A stretch of 64,000 nucleotides of DNA, taken from assembly GCF_016595235.1 (NCBI RefSeq), contig NZ_JAENHL010000006.1, positions 620,001-684,000 on the forward strand, read 5' to 3'. The DNA comes from Taklimakanibacter albus (GTDB taxonomy: Bacteria > Pseudomonadota > Alphaproteobacteria > Rhizobiales > Aestuariivirgaceae). Below, in pieces: positions 8,916 to 17,300 of this stretch (position 1 is its first letter; the number at the start of each line of letters is the position of its first letter). The notes beneath the pieces were generated by a model. It saw nothing but the letters and a program-made list of their open reading frames with translations. It searched no databases and was not told the origin of the DNA. Made by a program: the position numbers and the translations under genes.

Positions 8916-10610
8916 CTACGTTTCCGCCCTGGCCACGCCGGCATTGATGCTGCGTGAGAGCATGATCACCGGCAGGATGCCGGCCAGCATGATGAGGAGG
9001 GCGGCGACGGAAGCGTCCTCGACGGCGGCGCGGGACGCCCGCTCATAGACATAGGTCGAGAGCGAATTGTAGTTGAAGGGCCGGAGCAGGATCGTCGCCG
9101 ACAGCTCCTTGATGCCGTCGATGAAGACGAGGAGACCGGCGGTGAGGAAGGCGGGCTTCAGGATCGGGATCAGCACCTGGGTCAGCGTCTCGCGCGGATT
9201 GCGCCCCAAGGTGCGCGCCGCCATGTCGATATGACTGGGGATCTTATGGAAGCCCGCTTCGATGGCGCCTTCCGCCATGGCGAGGAAGCGCACGCTCATT
9301 GCATAGATGATGCACAGAGCCGACCCGGTGAGCAGCAGCCCGGTCTTGATGCCGAACGCGCTCTGCATCCAGTGATCGAGGAAATTGTCGAAGCGCGCCA
9401 GCGGAATGAGGATGCCGAGCGCCAGCACCGTGCCCGGAATGGCATAGCCCAAGGCAGCGAACCGGTTGAGCAGCAGCATGTTGCGGCTGCGGGTGACCCG
9501 GAGCGCATAAGTGAGGAGGAAAGCGAGGCCGACCGTGACCAAAGCCGCGGCCCCCGCGACCAGCACGCTGGTGAGGATCGCCTCCTGCAAGGTCGGATCG
9601 AGCAACTGGTCGAGCCGCTTCACCGCATAGCCGCCCAGCACATAGACCGGCAGACCGAAACCGGCGACGATCGGCATCAGGCACGAGAAGAAGGCGAGCG
9701 CCCCGCGCCAGCCGGAAAGTTTCTGGAGGCTGCTGCGCCGGGCCATCGACGTGCTGCGGCCGAGATTGAAACGCTGCCGGCGCCTGGCCCAGCGCTCCGC
9801 CAGGATGACGCCCAGCACCACCACCAGCATGATGCAGGCGATCTGCGCGGCGCCGTTGAGGCTGCCTTGATTGAGCCAGGTCGTGTAGACGGCCGAGGTG
9901 AGGGTCTTCACCCCGAGGAATTCGACGGCACCGACATCGTTGAGTGTTTCCATCAGCGCCAGCGTCACGCCGACGATGATGGCGGGCCGCGCCATCGGCA
10001 GCAGCACCTGGAAGAACGCGCGGATGGGGGACGCACCAAGGGTCCGCGCCACATCGGTGGCGTTGCGGCCCTGCATCAGGAAGGCGGCGCGGGTGGTGAG
10101 ATAGACATAAGGATAGAGCACGAAGGACAGGATCACTACGGCGCCCCAGAGCGAACGGATATCGGGGAACCAGTAGTCACGCGAGGTCTTGAAGCCGAAC
10201 AAGGCGCGGATCAGCGATTGCGCCGGACCGGTGAAAGTGAAGAACTCGGCATAGGCGTAGGCCGCGAGATAGGTCGGCACCGCGAGCGGCAGAACCAGCG
10301 CCCAGGCAAGCACGCGCCGGCCGGGAAACTCGTAATAGGCGGTGAGCCAGGCCGGGACGATGCCCATGCTGGCGGTGAGGAGGGCGACGCCCGTCATCAC
10401 CAGAAGAGTGGTCTTCAGCGCCACCGGCAGCACATTGCGGGCGAGATGCGGCCAGTCGGCACCACCGCCCGACAGCGACAAGGCAATGAGGGCGAGAAGG
10501 GGAACGAGGACGGCGAGCGCCGTCAAGGCCGCACCGATGGTGAGCCCGCGATGCTCCCTGAACGAGAAAAAGGGGCGCGTGCGCCCCTTTGTTATGGTGT
10601 TTGCCGTCAC
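8916..10610 (-). CDS. fbpB: Iron(III)-type ABC transporter permease (fused two-module)
   Basis: A 564-residue integral membrane protein made of two homologous BPD_transp_1 modules, as in the SfuB/FbpB family that moves ferric iron across the inner membrane. Each module has about six membrane segments and an EAA loop (for example ATDVARTLGASPIRAFFQVLLPMARPA and IDMAARTLGRNPRETLTQVLIPILKPA) for contact with the ATPase. It follows the binding-protein gene by 11 bp. No ATPase (fbpC) gene is next to it. A terminator-like hairpin lies within its first 16 codons. Substrate is inferred from the binding protein. Confidence 0.88.
   Translation of the reverse strand: MTANTITKGRTRPFFSFREHRGLTIGAALTALAVLVPLLALIALSLSGGGADWPHLARNVLPVALKTTLLVMTGVALLTASMGIVPAWLTAYYEFPGRRVLAWALVLPLAVPTYLAAYAYAEFFTFTGPAQSLIRALFGFKTSRDYWFPDIRSLWGAVVILSFVLYPYVYLTTRAAFLMQGRNATDVARTLGASPIRAFFQVLLPMARPAIIVGVTLALMETLNDVGAVEFLGVKTLTSAVYTTWLNQGSLNGAAQIACIMLVVVLGVILAERWARRRQRFNLGRSTSMARRSSLQKLSGWRGALAFFSCLMPIVAGFGLPVYVLGGYAVKRLDQLLDPTLQEAILTSVLVAGAAALVTVGLAFLLTYALRVTRSRNMLLLNRFAALGYAIPGTVLALGILIPLARFDNFLDHWMQSAFGIKTGLLLTGSALCIIYAMSVRFLAMAEGAIEAGFHKIPSHIDMAARTLGRNPRETLTQVLIPILKPAFLTAGLLVFIDGIKELSATILLRPFNYNSLSTYVYERASRAAVEDASVAALLIMLAGILPVIMLSRSINAGVARAET
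10561..10590 (-). terminator. Terminator-like hairpin inside the start of the permease gene
   Basis: Read on the minus strand, AAAGGGGCGC and GCGCCCCTTT form a 9-10 bp perfect stem with a tiny loop, followed by TTCTC after a T run of five. It lies at codons 7-16 of the permease, just after the binding-protein gene. It has the form of an intrinsic terminator and may reduce permease expression relative to the binding protein. Confidence 0.6.
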
Positions 10611-10621
10611 GCTCGGCCTGC

Positions 10622-11668
10622 TCAGCTCGCCGGGCCTTCGTCGAAGCCGACCTTGTCGACGAGCTCGGAGGCCGCCTTGCGGTTCTTGGCGATGTCGGCG
10701 AGCGGCAACGTGTCGGGCTTGAGCGTGCCCCAGGCCGAGACGATGTCGGACGGCTTGATGCCGGGTTCGACCGGATATTCGAAGACCCGCTCGCCATAAA
10801 GCGTCTGGCCCTTGTCGCTGGCCAGGAATTCCATGAGCTTCACGGCGTTGTCCTTGTTGGGAGCATATTTAGCCAGCGCCATGCCGGAGATGTTGACATG
10901 CGTGCCGCGGTCATTGGCATTGGGGAACAGCACCTTGATCGAGGCCGCCCATTCCTTCTGCTCGGGCTCCTTCTCGGCGGTCTGCATCTGGCCGACATAA
11001 TAGGTGTTGCCGAGAGCGATGTCGCATTCGCCGGCGAAGATCGCCTTGGCCTGGTCGCGGTCACCACCGTCGGGCTTGCGCGCCAGATTGGCCTTCACGC
11101 CTTTCAGCCATTCCTCGGTCTTTTCGGCGCCATTATGGGCGATCATCGAGGCGATGAGGCCGATCGTGTAGACATGCTGGCCGGAGCGCGTGCAGATCTT
11201 GCCCTTCCACTTGGGATCGGCGAGCTCTTCATAGGTGATCGCGTCCTGCTTCACCCGCTCTTTCGACGCATAAACGACGCGGGCGCGGGTGGTGACGCCG
11301 AACCAGTTGCCTTCCGGATCGCGATATTGCGACGGGATGTCCTTGTTTATGATCTCGCTCGCGAGCGGCTGGGTGACGCCCTTGTCCTCGGCGGCCTGGA
11401 GCCGGCCGATATCGACGGTGAGAATCACGTCGGCCGGCGAATTGGCGCCTTCCTCGGCGATCTTCTCCTCGAGGCCCTTGTCGAGGAAGAGCACATTGGT
11501 CTTGATGCCGGTGTCGGCGGTAAATGCGTCGAGGAGCGGCTTGATCAGTTCGGGCTGCCGATAGGAATAGACATTGACGACTCCGTCGGCCAGCGCGCTG
11601 GTCGCCAGAAGGGCGGCGGCAAACGGTGCCGCGAGCGCCAGATACGCCAATTTCCCGATAGACTTCAT
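10622..11668 (-). CDS. fbpA: Fe(3+) ABC transporter substrate-binding protein
   Basis: A 348-residue periplasmic binding protein with signal peptide (ending SALA-DGVVNVYSYRQ). The fold is that of the FbpA/FutA family; the ALGNTYYVGQ motif carries the adjacent tyrosines that ligate ferric iron in this family, and VVNVYSYR at the mature N-terminus is also typical. It is the first gene of a two-gene minus-strand operon with the permease. GAGGAGCAAG stands before the ATG. I saw no convincing iron-box in the upstream 230 bp. Confidence 0.88.
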   Translation of the reverse strand: MKSIGKLAYLALAAPFAAALLATSALADGVVNVYSYRQPELIKPLLDAFTADTGIKTNVLFLDKGLEEKIAEEGANSPADVILTVDIGRLQAAEDKGVTQPLASEIINKDIPSQYRDPEGNWFGVTTRARVVYASKERVKQDAITYEELADPKWKGKICTRSGQHVYTIGLIASMIAHNGAEKTEEWLKGVKANLARKPDGGDRDQAKAIFAGECDIALGNTYYVGQMQTAEKEPEQKEWAASIKVLFPNANDRGTHVNISGMALAKYAPNKDNAVKLMEFLASDKGQTLYGERVFEYPVEPGIKPSDIVSAWGTLKPDTLPLADIAKNRKAASELVDKVGFDEGPAS

Positions 11669-11899
11669 GTACTTGCTCCTCTTGTTCTGCCGGCCATTGA
11701 CCCCATGCCAGCTAATTCCTGACTATTGCTGTCAGGTTTTGCGGTAAAAGCCCCAGAGCGTCAAGAAAAAACCTTGTTCGATCAGTTATTTAAAGAATCA
11801 GTTTTGATCACATTCGCTTGAATAAAGTTGGCGTAGCCCAACAAGGCTGCGAGGGCTTTGGCGCGTGGATGTGGTGCCAATAGGAGTGACGGGGAAGCA

Positions 11900-13147
11900 A
11901 TGACGATCGACCAGGCAGAAATCGAAGCGACGAAGGTATTGGATATTCTGCTGGGTTGGCTGGTCAGCTCGCAATTCTACGCTCAGATCGGCGCCATCAT
12001 CCTGGCCGTGGCGATCGCCCATTTCGTCAACCGTCAGATCAAGGCGAAGACGCCCTATTTCAAGAGCCAGCCGGAGCAGGGACCGCTGCTCAAGGCTCGG
12101 CGCTGGCTCTATAGCTGCCGCGATCTTCTGTTTCCCATTTTCTGCGTCTTGATGCTGGCCATCGCCGTCCAGGTGGCGGAAGGCTCGGTGGGCTCCTCCT
12201 GGCTCGTCCGTTTCGCCCAGAGCATCGCGGTGATCGGCGTGCTCTATGCGGCGATCAAGCGCTTCGTCCGCCACCCGCTGATCAATGCCGCGGCGCGCTG
12301 GATCGGCATCCCGATCGCGACGCTGCAGGTTTTCGGCGTCCTCGACAATGTATCGCTCTATCTCGATTCGGTGTCGCTCGAGGCCGGCAATATCAGGCTC
12401 TCGCTCTACACCCTGGCCAAGGCGGCGGTGTTTGGCGGCGTGTTGTTCTGGCTCGGACGCCTCTCCAACGATGCCGGCCAGAAGGTCATCCGCAAGCAGG
12501 AAGCCCTCGATATCCCGACGCGCGAATTGCTGGCCAAGATCTTCCAGATCGGTCTGTTCGTGCTGCTGTTCATCCTGCTCCTGCAGGTGCTGGGCCTCGA
12601 TCTGACGGCGCTCACCATCTTCGGCGGCGCCTTGGGCGTCGGCTTGGGTTTCGGACTGCAGCAGATCGCCTCCAACTTCATCTCCGGCATGATTCTGCTG
12701 TTCGAGCGTTCGATGAAGGTGGGTGATTATGTCGAGGTCGGCGGCGGCATGGCCGGCACGCTGCGCGAGATCAATATGCGCTCCTCGACACTCCATACCG
12801 GCGACGGCAAGGAGATCATGGTGCCGAACGAGAAGTTCATCACCTCGGCTTTCGTCAACTGGACAAAATCCGATCCCCTGCAGCGCTTCGAGGTGGCCTT
12901 CACGGTGCCCTACGACACCGATATCCATAAGATTCCGGACCTCGTTCAGGCCGCCGCCGCCAAGCACCCCTATATCCTGGCGAGGCCCTCGGGCCCGTCC
13001 TGCGATATCAAGCAGTTTGGCGACAAAGGTATCCAATTTGGCCTGACTTATTGGGTCACCGGCTCCAATGGTTATGGCTCGGATGTCCATTTCCTGGTGT
13101 GGGATACGCTGAAAGAGGCGGGTATCGCCTTGGGCCCGTTAAAATAA
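11900..13147 (+). CDS. MscS-family mechanosensitive ion channel
   Basis: A 415-residue membrane protein with four or more N-terminal hydrophobic segments before the MscS core. The pore helix TM3 region (IFGGALGVGLGFGLQQIASNF) has the Gly/Ala pattern of MscS, followed by the beta domain FERSMKVGDYVEVGG and the mixed alpha/beta cytosolic domain. It would open under hypo-osmotic shock to release solutes. The ATG at 11900 (GGGGAAGCA upstream) is preferred to 11858. It is divergent from fbpA and stands alone before tRNA-Asp. Confidence 0.9.
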   Translation: MTIDQAEIEATKVLDILLGWLVSSQFYAQIGAIILAVAIAHFVNRQIKAKTPYFKSQPEQGPLLKARRWLYSCRDLLFPIFCVLMLAIAVQVAEGSVGSSWLVRFAQSIAVIGVLYAAIKRFVRHPLINAAARWIGIPIATLQVFGVLDNVSLYLDSVSLEAGNIRLSLYTLAKAAVFGGVLFWLGRLSNDAGQKVIRKQEALDIPTRELLAKIFQIGLFVLLFILLLQVLGLDLTALTIFGGALGVGLGFGLQQIASNFISGMILLFERSMKVGDYVEVGGGMAGTLREINMRSSTLHTGDGKEIMVPNEKFITSAFVNWTKSDPLQRFEVAFTVPYDTDIHKIPDLVQAAAAKHPYILARPSGPSCDIKQFGDKGIQFGLTYWVTGSNGYGSDVHFLVWDTLKEAGIALGPLK

Positions 13148-13159
13148 GTATCGCTTTGC

Positions 13160-13188
13160 TTGACACCCGGCAGGCGCTGCACTATCAC
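13160..13188 (+). promoter_or_regulatory. Promoter of tRNA-Asp
   Basis: A consensus -35 TTGACA at 13160-13165 and TATCAC at 13183-13188 are separated by 17 bp, 16 bp before the tRNA 5' end. Confidence 0.75.
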
Positions 13189-13204
13189 CCCGCCCACGCC
13201 AGAT

Positions 13205-13281
13205 GCGGGTGTAGCTCAGTTGGTTAGAGCGTCGGCCTGTCACGCCGAAGGTCGCGGGTTCGAGCCCCGTCACTCGCGCCA
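13205..13281 (+). tRNA. tRNA-Asp (anticodon GUC)
   Basis: A 77-nt cloverleaf: acceptor GCGGGTG with CACTCGC (one G-T pair), D arm GCTCAGTTGGTTAGAGC, anticodon loop CTGTCAC (anticodon GTC), T arm CGGGTTCGAGCCCCG, discriminator G and encoded CCA. A short inverted repeat AGTCTTT-TC-AAAGACT directly follows at 13281-13296 and could help end transcription. Confidence 0.97.
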
Positions 13282-13532
13282 GTCTTTTCAAAGACTTGGA
13301 CAAATCCGCATCCGGCTTCCCAACGTTTCCGTCCAACCTTTTGTTGATTGCCCATTCTTCGCCCGTCTTGATGACGTAAGGGCACGTTCGTGATCGGGCT
13401 AAAAGTGAGATTCCTCACTGACGGGCGAATCTGGGAAGTCCAGTTTCGCGAGACACCGCGGCGGGGCGCTTGTCGTGATCGATCAGATGGCCGATAGAAT
13501 AGGGGCAGGCATCCTTTGACAGAGTGGAAGAG

Positions 13533-14060
13533 ATGAAACTCTCGCAGGTCCTCGTCGCCGCCCTACTTTCTTTTTCCGCCTTGCTCGATCCCGCTTCTTC
13601 GCGCGTGACCGTCGCCCAGGAAGCGGCCAACAGCACCGAGACCTATGGCGCCTGGATGGTCCGCTGCAAGCGGGAGAAGGATCTCAATCTCTGCGAGATG
13701 CTGCAGACGCTGGCCACCGGCACCGAGAAGGATCGCAAGATCGTGGCCCAGGTAGCGATCGGGCGATTGCCGAAGTCCAACACGCCGCGCGCCGTGCTGC
13801 AAGTGCCGATGGGCGTAGATCTGACCAAGCCGCCGATGCTCATCATCGGCGAAACTGCGGAATATACCGGGCGCTACTTCATCTGTACCGGCCGGTTCTG
13901 CCGCGCCGAGATCGAATTGCCGGCGGCTGTGGCGGCTGAGATCGACAAGGCGAAGAAGGCCAGCATGCGCTTCACGCTGCTCGGCAAGAACGTTGTCGTA
14001 CTGATCACCACCGACGGCATGGCCAAGGCCTTCAAGCAGGCGCTCGGCAAGGCAAGCTGA
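13533..14060 (+). CDS. Invasion-associated locus B (IalB) family protein
   Basis: A 175-residue exported protein with signal peptide (KLSQVLVAALLSFSALLDPASS) and the IalB pattern: YGAWMVRCKREK at the mature N-terminus, a run of beta strands with KNTPRAVLQVPMGVDL-like content, and paired cysteines (Cys in VRCK and NLCEM, then FICTGRFCRAEIEL). The family is common in Hyphomicrobiales, and in Bartonella a member affects erythrocyte entry; no such role is implied here. The ATG at 13533 is preferred over a GTG at 13524. Confidence 0.82.
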   Translation: MKLSQVLVAALLSFSALLDPASSRVTVAQEAANSTETYGAWMVRCKREKDLNLCEMLQTLATGTEKDRKIVAQVAIGRLPKSNTPRAVLQVPMGVDLTKPPMLIIGETAEYTGRYFICTGRFCRAEIELPAAVAAEIDKAKKASMRFTLLGKNVVVLITTDGMAKAFKQALGKAS

Positions 14061-14260
14061 TTCCACCTATCGCGAGGCAGAGGGCGTGCGTTGCTGAAGA
14101 GCCACGCGGAGGTCCTGTGCGAAATTGGAACAGAATGGCAGATAATTCGCGATTGTGGCCTTTGGGATACAGTGGCCGCAAGTGACTGATCGGACGAGTC
14201 AAAAGCTTCCTGAAGGGAATATTGTCGGGTCGAACGGAGATTACTCGGTGGAACGCGTGA

Positions 14261-14290
14261 TTGTCCCTGCGTAGCCTTGTCGATTATAAA
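14261..14290 (+). promoter_or_regulatory. Possible promoter of the protease-autotransporter gene
   Basis: TTGTCC at 14261-14266 and TATAAA at 14285-14290 are separated by 18 bp, 33 bp before the ATG at 14323. The upstream 200 bp hold a direct repeat of GTGGCC but no gene. Confidence 0.4.
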
Positions 14291-14322
14291 GAACAGGTGA
14301 GGGCCAGCTCTGGGGGGATGCT

Positions 14323-17300
14323 ATGGTGCATGTCGCTCGCTCTATTATTGCGCTTAAACTTCTGACGCAAACGGGTTTGGCATTGGCCACGGTCTCTGCC
14401 GCGGCGCTGTTGGCCGCGATGCCGGCGGTCTCACAAACTGTCGACCGCTTCATTCTTATCCAGCCCATCCAGGTTTGCGACGACGGCGGCGCCAATTGCG
14501 CCACCATTACCAATTTCCCCCCGGAAACCCGCGCCATCTATGCGCAGGCCGGCGTGTTCCCGGTTTTCCTTACCCCGACCCAGCTCAACAGCACCGCCTC
14601 GCTCAACGGCCTCACCGGCGTCGATCCGATCGACGGTGACGATGCCGGCGGCAGTGAGACCGTCATCGAGGCCTGGTTCGTCAATTCACTCGACGACGGC
14701 GATGTTGATCCCAACACGAATCTCTTCGGCGAGGCGTGGGTCGACGGCAACGGCGTCATCATCAATGCCAGCGCGGTGGCGAATTTCAATGGCGGCAATG
14801 GCCGCCGTGATACATTCGCGCATGAGCTCGGCCACAATCTGGGGCTCGATCACAACACGCTCGGGGCCGGCGGCGCCGACAATCTGATGACCGCGGGCAG
14901 CACGCGTGATATCCCGGACGGGGTCGGCGACATCAATCCCAATGGCGACGATCTCGACAAGCTCACCAATGACCAGATCACCGAGATCAGGGATCGTTAT
15001 GTCCAGGCGGCGGTCGACTGCAACGGAACGGCTGGTCCCGATACCCTGACCAAGGGCAATGGCGATGTCTGCCAGAATTTCTCAGGCCTTGCCGACAACG
15101 ATACGATGAGCCTCGCCGGCGGCGCGCTTGTCATGGGCAATATGAGCGGCAACGAAGGCAACGACACGCTGAATGTGACGCTCACGAGCTTCGTTCTCGG
15201 CAATCTCGATGGCGGCGCTGGTGACGACAAGATCCTCGTATCCGATGCGAGTGAGATCGGCTGGAACGACGGCGATGTTCTGGGCGGTATCGGCAATGAC
15301 GAGATCAAGATCGAATCGGACTCGATCATCTATGGCGATGTCTTTGGCGACGACGGCAATGGCAACGAGGCCGACGGGGACGGCAATGACACCATCAGAA
15401 TGACGGGCGGCCAGGTCGGTTCGGACCTGCACGGCACGGGCGGCAACATCAATGGCGAAGGTGGGGATGACGACATACTGATCTCGGGTGGCTCGGTCGC
15501 GGGCAATGTCCTGGGCGGCACCGGCAACGACAAGATCGAAACCAAGGAGCCCGCCACGATTGCCGGCAATGTCGACGGCGGCGCCGGCAACGACACGGTC
15601 ACCATCGCTTCCGATCCGGCTGACGTCCTGGGTGGCATCGGCGACGACACCGTCAACATTCTGACCGGTGCGATCGTCGTCAATGTCTATGGCGACGACG
15701 GCAACGGCAATGAGGCCGATGGCGACGGTGCCGACACGATCAACATGACGGGCGGTGCGGTCAGCGGCAATGTCGATGGTGAGGGCGGTGTCGACCAGCT
15801 GCTCATTTCCGGCGGCACGATCGGCGGCAATGTTCTGGGCGGCGGCGGCGGCGACACGATCACCACCAGCGGTGCCGCGGCGATCACCGGCAATATCGAT
15901 GGCGAGGACGGCAACGACACCATGTCGGTGGCCACGAGCGCCGCGAATGTCCTGGGCGGCAATGGCGACGATGGCATGACCATCAATGCCGGTGCCAATA
16001 TCAGCAATGTCTTCGGCGACAACAATGACGGCAACGACGCCAATGGCGATGGCGCCGATACGATCACGATGAATGGCGGCACCGTCGCGGCGAATGTCGA
16101 TGGCGAGGGCGGCATCGACACGATCGCCATCCTGGGTGGCAGCGTGGGCGCCAATGTTCTCGGCGGCGCGGGCGGCGACAGCCTGACGGTGAATGGCGGC
16201 AGCGTCACCGGCGATGTCTCGGGCGAGGAGGACAACGACAAGATCTTCATCACCAGCGGCAGCGTCGGCGGCAATGTGCTGGGCGGCGCCGGGCTGGACG
16301 AGGTCGATCTCGGCGGCGGCACGGTTGCGCTCAATGTCGATACCGGCGCCGATGCCGACGAGGTGACGTTGCATGGAACGGCCGTGTCCGGCGACGTCCT
16401 GACCCAGGCGGGTAACGACACGATGGTCTGGACCGCGGGCAGCATCGCGGCCGGCAAGAACATCAATATGGGCGCCGATACCGACGTGCTCGATATTCAC
16501 GGCACGGCCAATGGCGGCGCGGCGCTTCAGGCGGCACTCGCCTCGCTCGACGGTGGCGACGATGCCTCGAGCGCCGACGGCCAGGTCGACACGCTCAACC
16601 TGCATGGCGTGGTCGAGACTTTGACCCAGATGAACAATTGGGAGTTCATCAATCTCGTCGACAATTCCCGCGGCGATCTCGGCACCACATCACGCACCAT
16701 CACCACCGAGATCTTCTCCATCGATGCGACGTCGGCCCTGATCGCCGGCGCCGGCGTCGGCGGGCAGGTCTATACGATCGCCGGAATCCTCGACAACAAA
16801 GGCGGCCTCGCGATGAGCGACAGCGGCGCCTTCTATGACGAGGTCGCGGTGACCAGCGACTACCGGGCGACCACTGGCGCGCTGGCGTCGTTCGACACCT
16901 TCCTCGGCGCCGATGGCTCGCCGTCCGATCTGCTGCGGGTCGGCGGCGCCACCACCGGCGATCCGACCGGACTGGTGATCTTCGACACCAATCCGGGCGC
17001 CGGCGCCTTCACGCCGCAGGGCATCGAGCTGGTGCGGGTCGAGGGGCCGGCCGGCAGCACGGCGGCGGAAGATTTCTTCCTCACCGCCGGGCCGATCGAG
17101 AAGGGGCTGTGGACCTATGATCTGGGTCTCGACAATACGCGCGCCAATCCCGGCCGCGCCAATGCCGATGTCCATGTGCTCTACAGCCGTCCGGACGAGA
17201 TCACCCAGTTCACACCTTATTTCGCCACGGCGGCGCTGACCATCTTCGAGACCTCGCTGGAACCGTGGATCGACCGGCAATATACGCTGCACGATACGCT

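Noticed and set aside
11669-11899. Fur/Irr/RirA iron box upstream of the ferric-iron binding protein gene
   Set aside because: No match to TGA-N9-TCA or TTTAGAA-type palindromes was found by eye in either strand.
15346-16060. CRISPR-like periodicity
   Set aside because: The repeats are in frame, translated and diverged, with Gly/Asp coding units; there are no fixed spacers.
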